Shown here in pieces: positions 63,451 through 64,000 of a DNA stretch of 64,000 nt. The stretch is taken from contig NZ_CP151802.1 of assembly GCF_038446665.1 (NCBI RefSeq), positions 1,984,001-2,048,000 of the forward strand. Direction: 5' to 3'. A program made the translations under genes and the position numbers. This stretch comes from Lysobacter sp. FW306-1B-D06B (GTDB lineage Bacteria; Pseudomonadota; Gammaproteobacteria; Xanthomonadales; Xanthomonadaceae). Every line of letters begins with the position of its first letter. Within the stretch, counting starts at the first letter, position 1. A model generated the notes under the pieces. The model did no database searches. It worked only from the letters and a program-made list of their open reading frames with translations, and was not told the origin of the DNA.

Positions 63451-64000
63451 ATGCGCCATCCGCCGATCCTTTTTTCCACGGTCATGACCGTCTGCCTGTC
63501 GTTCGGCGCGTGCGCGAGCGCGTCCGCCGCGCAGGCGTGTCCGCCCGACGGCTGGCCGGTGGAGCGGCTGGAGTCGCTGAAACAGGGCGGTTTCGTCATC
63601 GCCGATGCGAACGAGCGTGCCGCGCTCGCGCTGGCGCTCACCGATTGCCTCGCGGCGCCCGACCCGGGCCTGCGCGATGGCATCGCCTTCGAAGCGCTCT
63701 CCGGCTGGATGCGCAAGGGCGAGCTGCCGCCGGAGACTCTGCGCGCCATGCGCGAGCGCCTTTACGCGATGCTGGGCGCGCCCGATGCGGACGGCTACGC
63801 ATGGCCGTTCGCGGCGCTGGTGCTGTCGGAGGTCGCGCGCACCGATCGCCTCGCGCCGTGGATGACGCCCGCCGAACGTTCGACGATGGTGCTGCGCGCG
63901 GTCGCGTACCTGGAATCGGTGCGCGATTACCGCGGCTTCGAACCGGACGAGGGCTGGCGCCACGGTGTCGCGCACGGTGCCGACTGGCTGATGCAGCTCT
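63451..64000 (+). CDS. DUF2785 secreted protein, 3' end outside window
   Basis: The frame starts at the ATG at 63451 and is open to the window end, so only about 183 residues are visible. A signal peptide (ILFSTVMTVCLSFGACASASA) is followed by an all-helical region ending in DEGWRHGVAHGADWLMQL, the conserved motif of DUF2785. The family is of unknown function. It faces away from the FdhF-like gene across 149 bp. The full protein is expected to be about 300 residues. The assignment depends on the conserved GWRHGVAHGADW motif. Confidence 0.8.
   Translation, partial: MRHPPILFSTVMTVCLSFGACASASAAQACPPDGWPVERLESLKQGGFVIADANERAALALALTDCLAAPDPGLRDGIAFEALSGWMRKGELPPETLRAMRERLYAMLGAPDADGYAWPFAALVLSEVARTDRLAPWMTPAERSTMVLRAVAYLESVRDYRGFEPDEGWRHGVAHGADWLMQL

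Overview
The window is a chromosomal segment of very high G+C content from a gammaproteobacterium. Gene content points to the Xanthomonadaceae/Lysobacteraceae, most likely Lysobacter or a close relative. Supporting features are a five-step histidine pathway with HutF, orphan type II secretion genes gspA/gspB, an NPP-type phosphodiesterase, two DUF885 peptidases, TonB-dependent receptors, a THX ribosomal protein with a Lys/Ala tail, and several families of intergenic inverted repeats. I find no tRNA, rRNA, CRISPR array, transposase, integrase or phage gene. The assignment rests on my reading of protein families, not on a search.

Layout. 1-1605: 3' end of gltX, a zur-type regulator and a small secreted protein. 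1778-3815: a marR-MFS-cupin operon. 3907-6570: a zinc-type TonB receptor divergent from a MerC-like membrane protein, sharing a near-perfect Zur box. 6725-10896: THX, an M19 dipeptidase behind hutI, and divergent hutF. 10942-13007: an Ada-AlkA fusion and an O6-alkylguanine methyltransferase. 13095-16541: NPP phosphodiesterase, three secreted small proteins, TetR. 16702-20349: hutU, a phosphotriesterase-like lipoprotein, a membrane protein. 20498-23247: MATE exporter, GNAT, secreted protein. 23263-32882: cytochrome c, XRE regulator with an operator array, alpha/beta hydrolase, PQQ-type sugar dehydrogenase, DUF885 peptidase, periplasmic ClpP-like lipoprotein, membrane protein. 32892-39106: S4 protein, GIY-YIG protein, dbpA, doxX, gspA-gspB, EamA transporter. 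39555-42008: a large TonB receptor. 42116-47863: TfoX-like protein, a frameshifted small ORF, YceI, DUF1428, and an ECF sigma factor with YCII/VOC/SRPBCC genes. 47974-55839: LysR, cupin, EamA, cyclase, nucleotide-transporter-like MFS, aldo/keto reductase, DUF72, VOC and GFA proteins. 56119-64000: DUF885 lipoprotein, S9 peptidase, the fdhF-like/78-aa/fdhD operon, and a truncated DUF2785 protein.

The most notable result is a candidate regulon. An ECF42-type sigma factor (C-terminal extension, no anti-sigma gene) closes a YCII-VOC-VOC-YCII-SRPBCC operon. The promoter region at the head of that operon contains TGTCGA-N15-TTCGTC. The same element, with the same spacing and a similar distance to the start codon, occurs upstream of yceI-DUF1428, which converges on the operon. 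It also occurs upstream of the MATE-GNAT pair more than 20 kb away. TGTCGA at -35 and CGTC-like bases at -10 are the signature I recall for ECF42 sigma factors.

Other regulatory circuits visible in the DNA are the Zur box shared by the zinc receptor and the MerC-like gene, with zur itself 5 kb away; palindromes abutting the start codons of the MarR and TetR genes; and a spaced array of CATGACCTG half-sites at the XRE/alpha-beta hydrolase divergence. Intergenic regions carry at least five recurrent or highly structured repeat families, several of them where genes converge.
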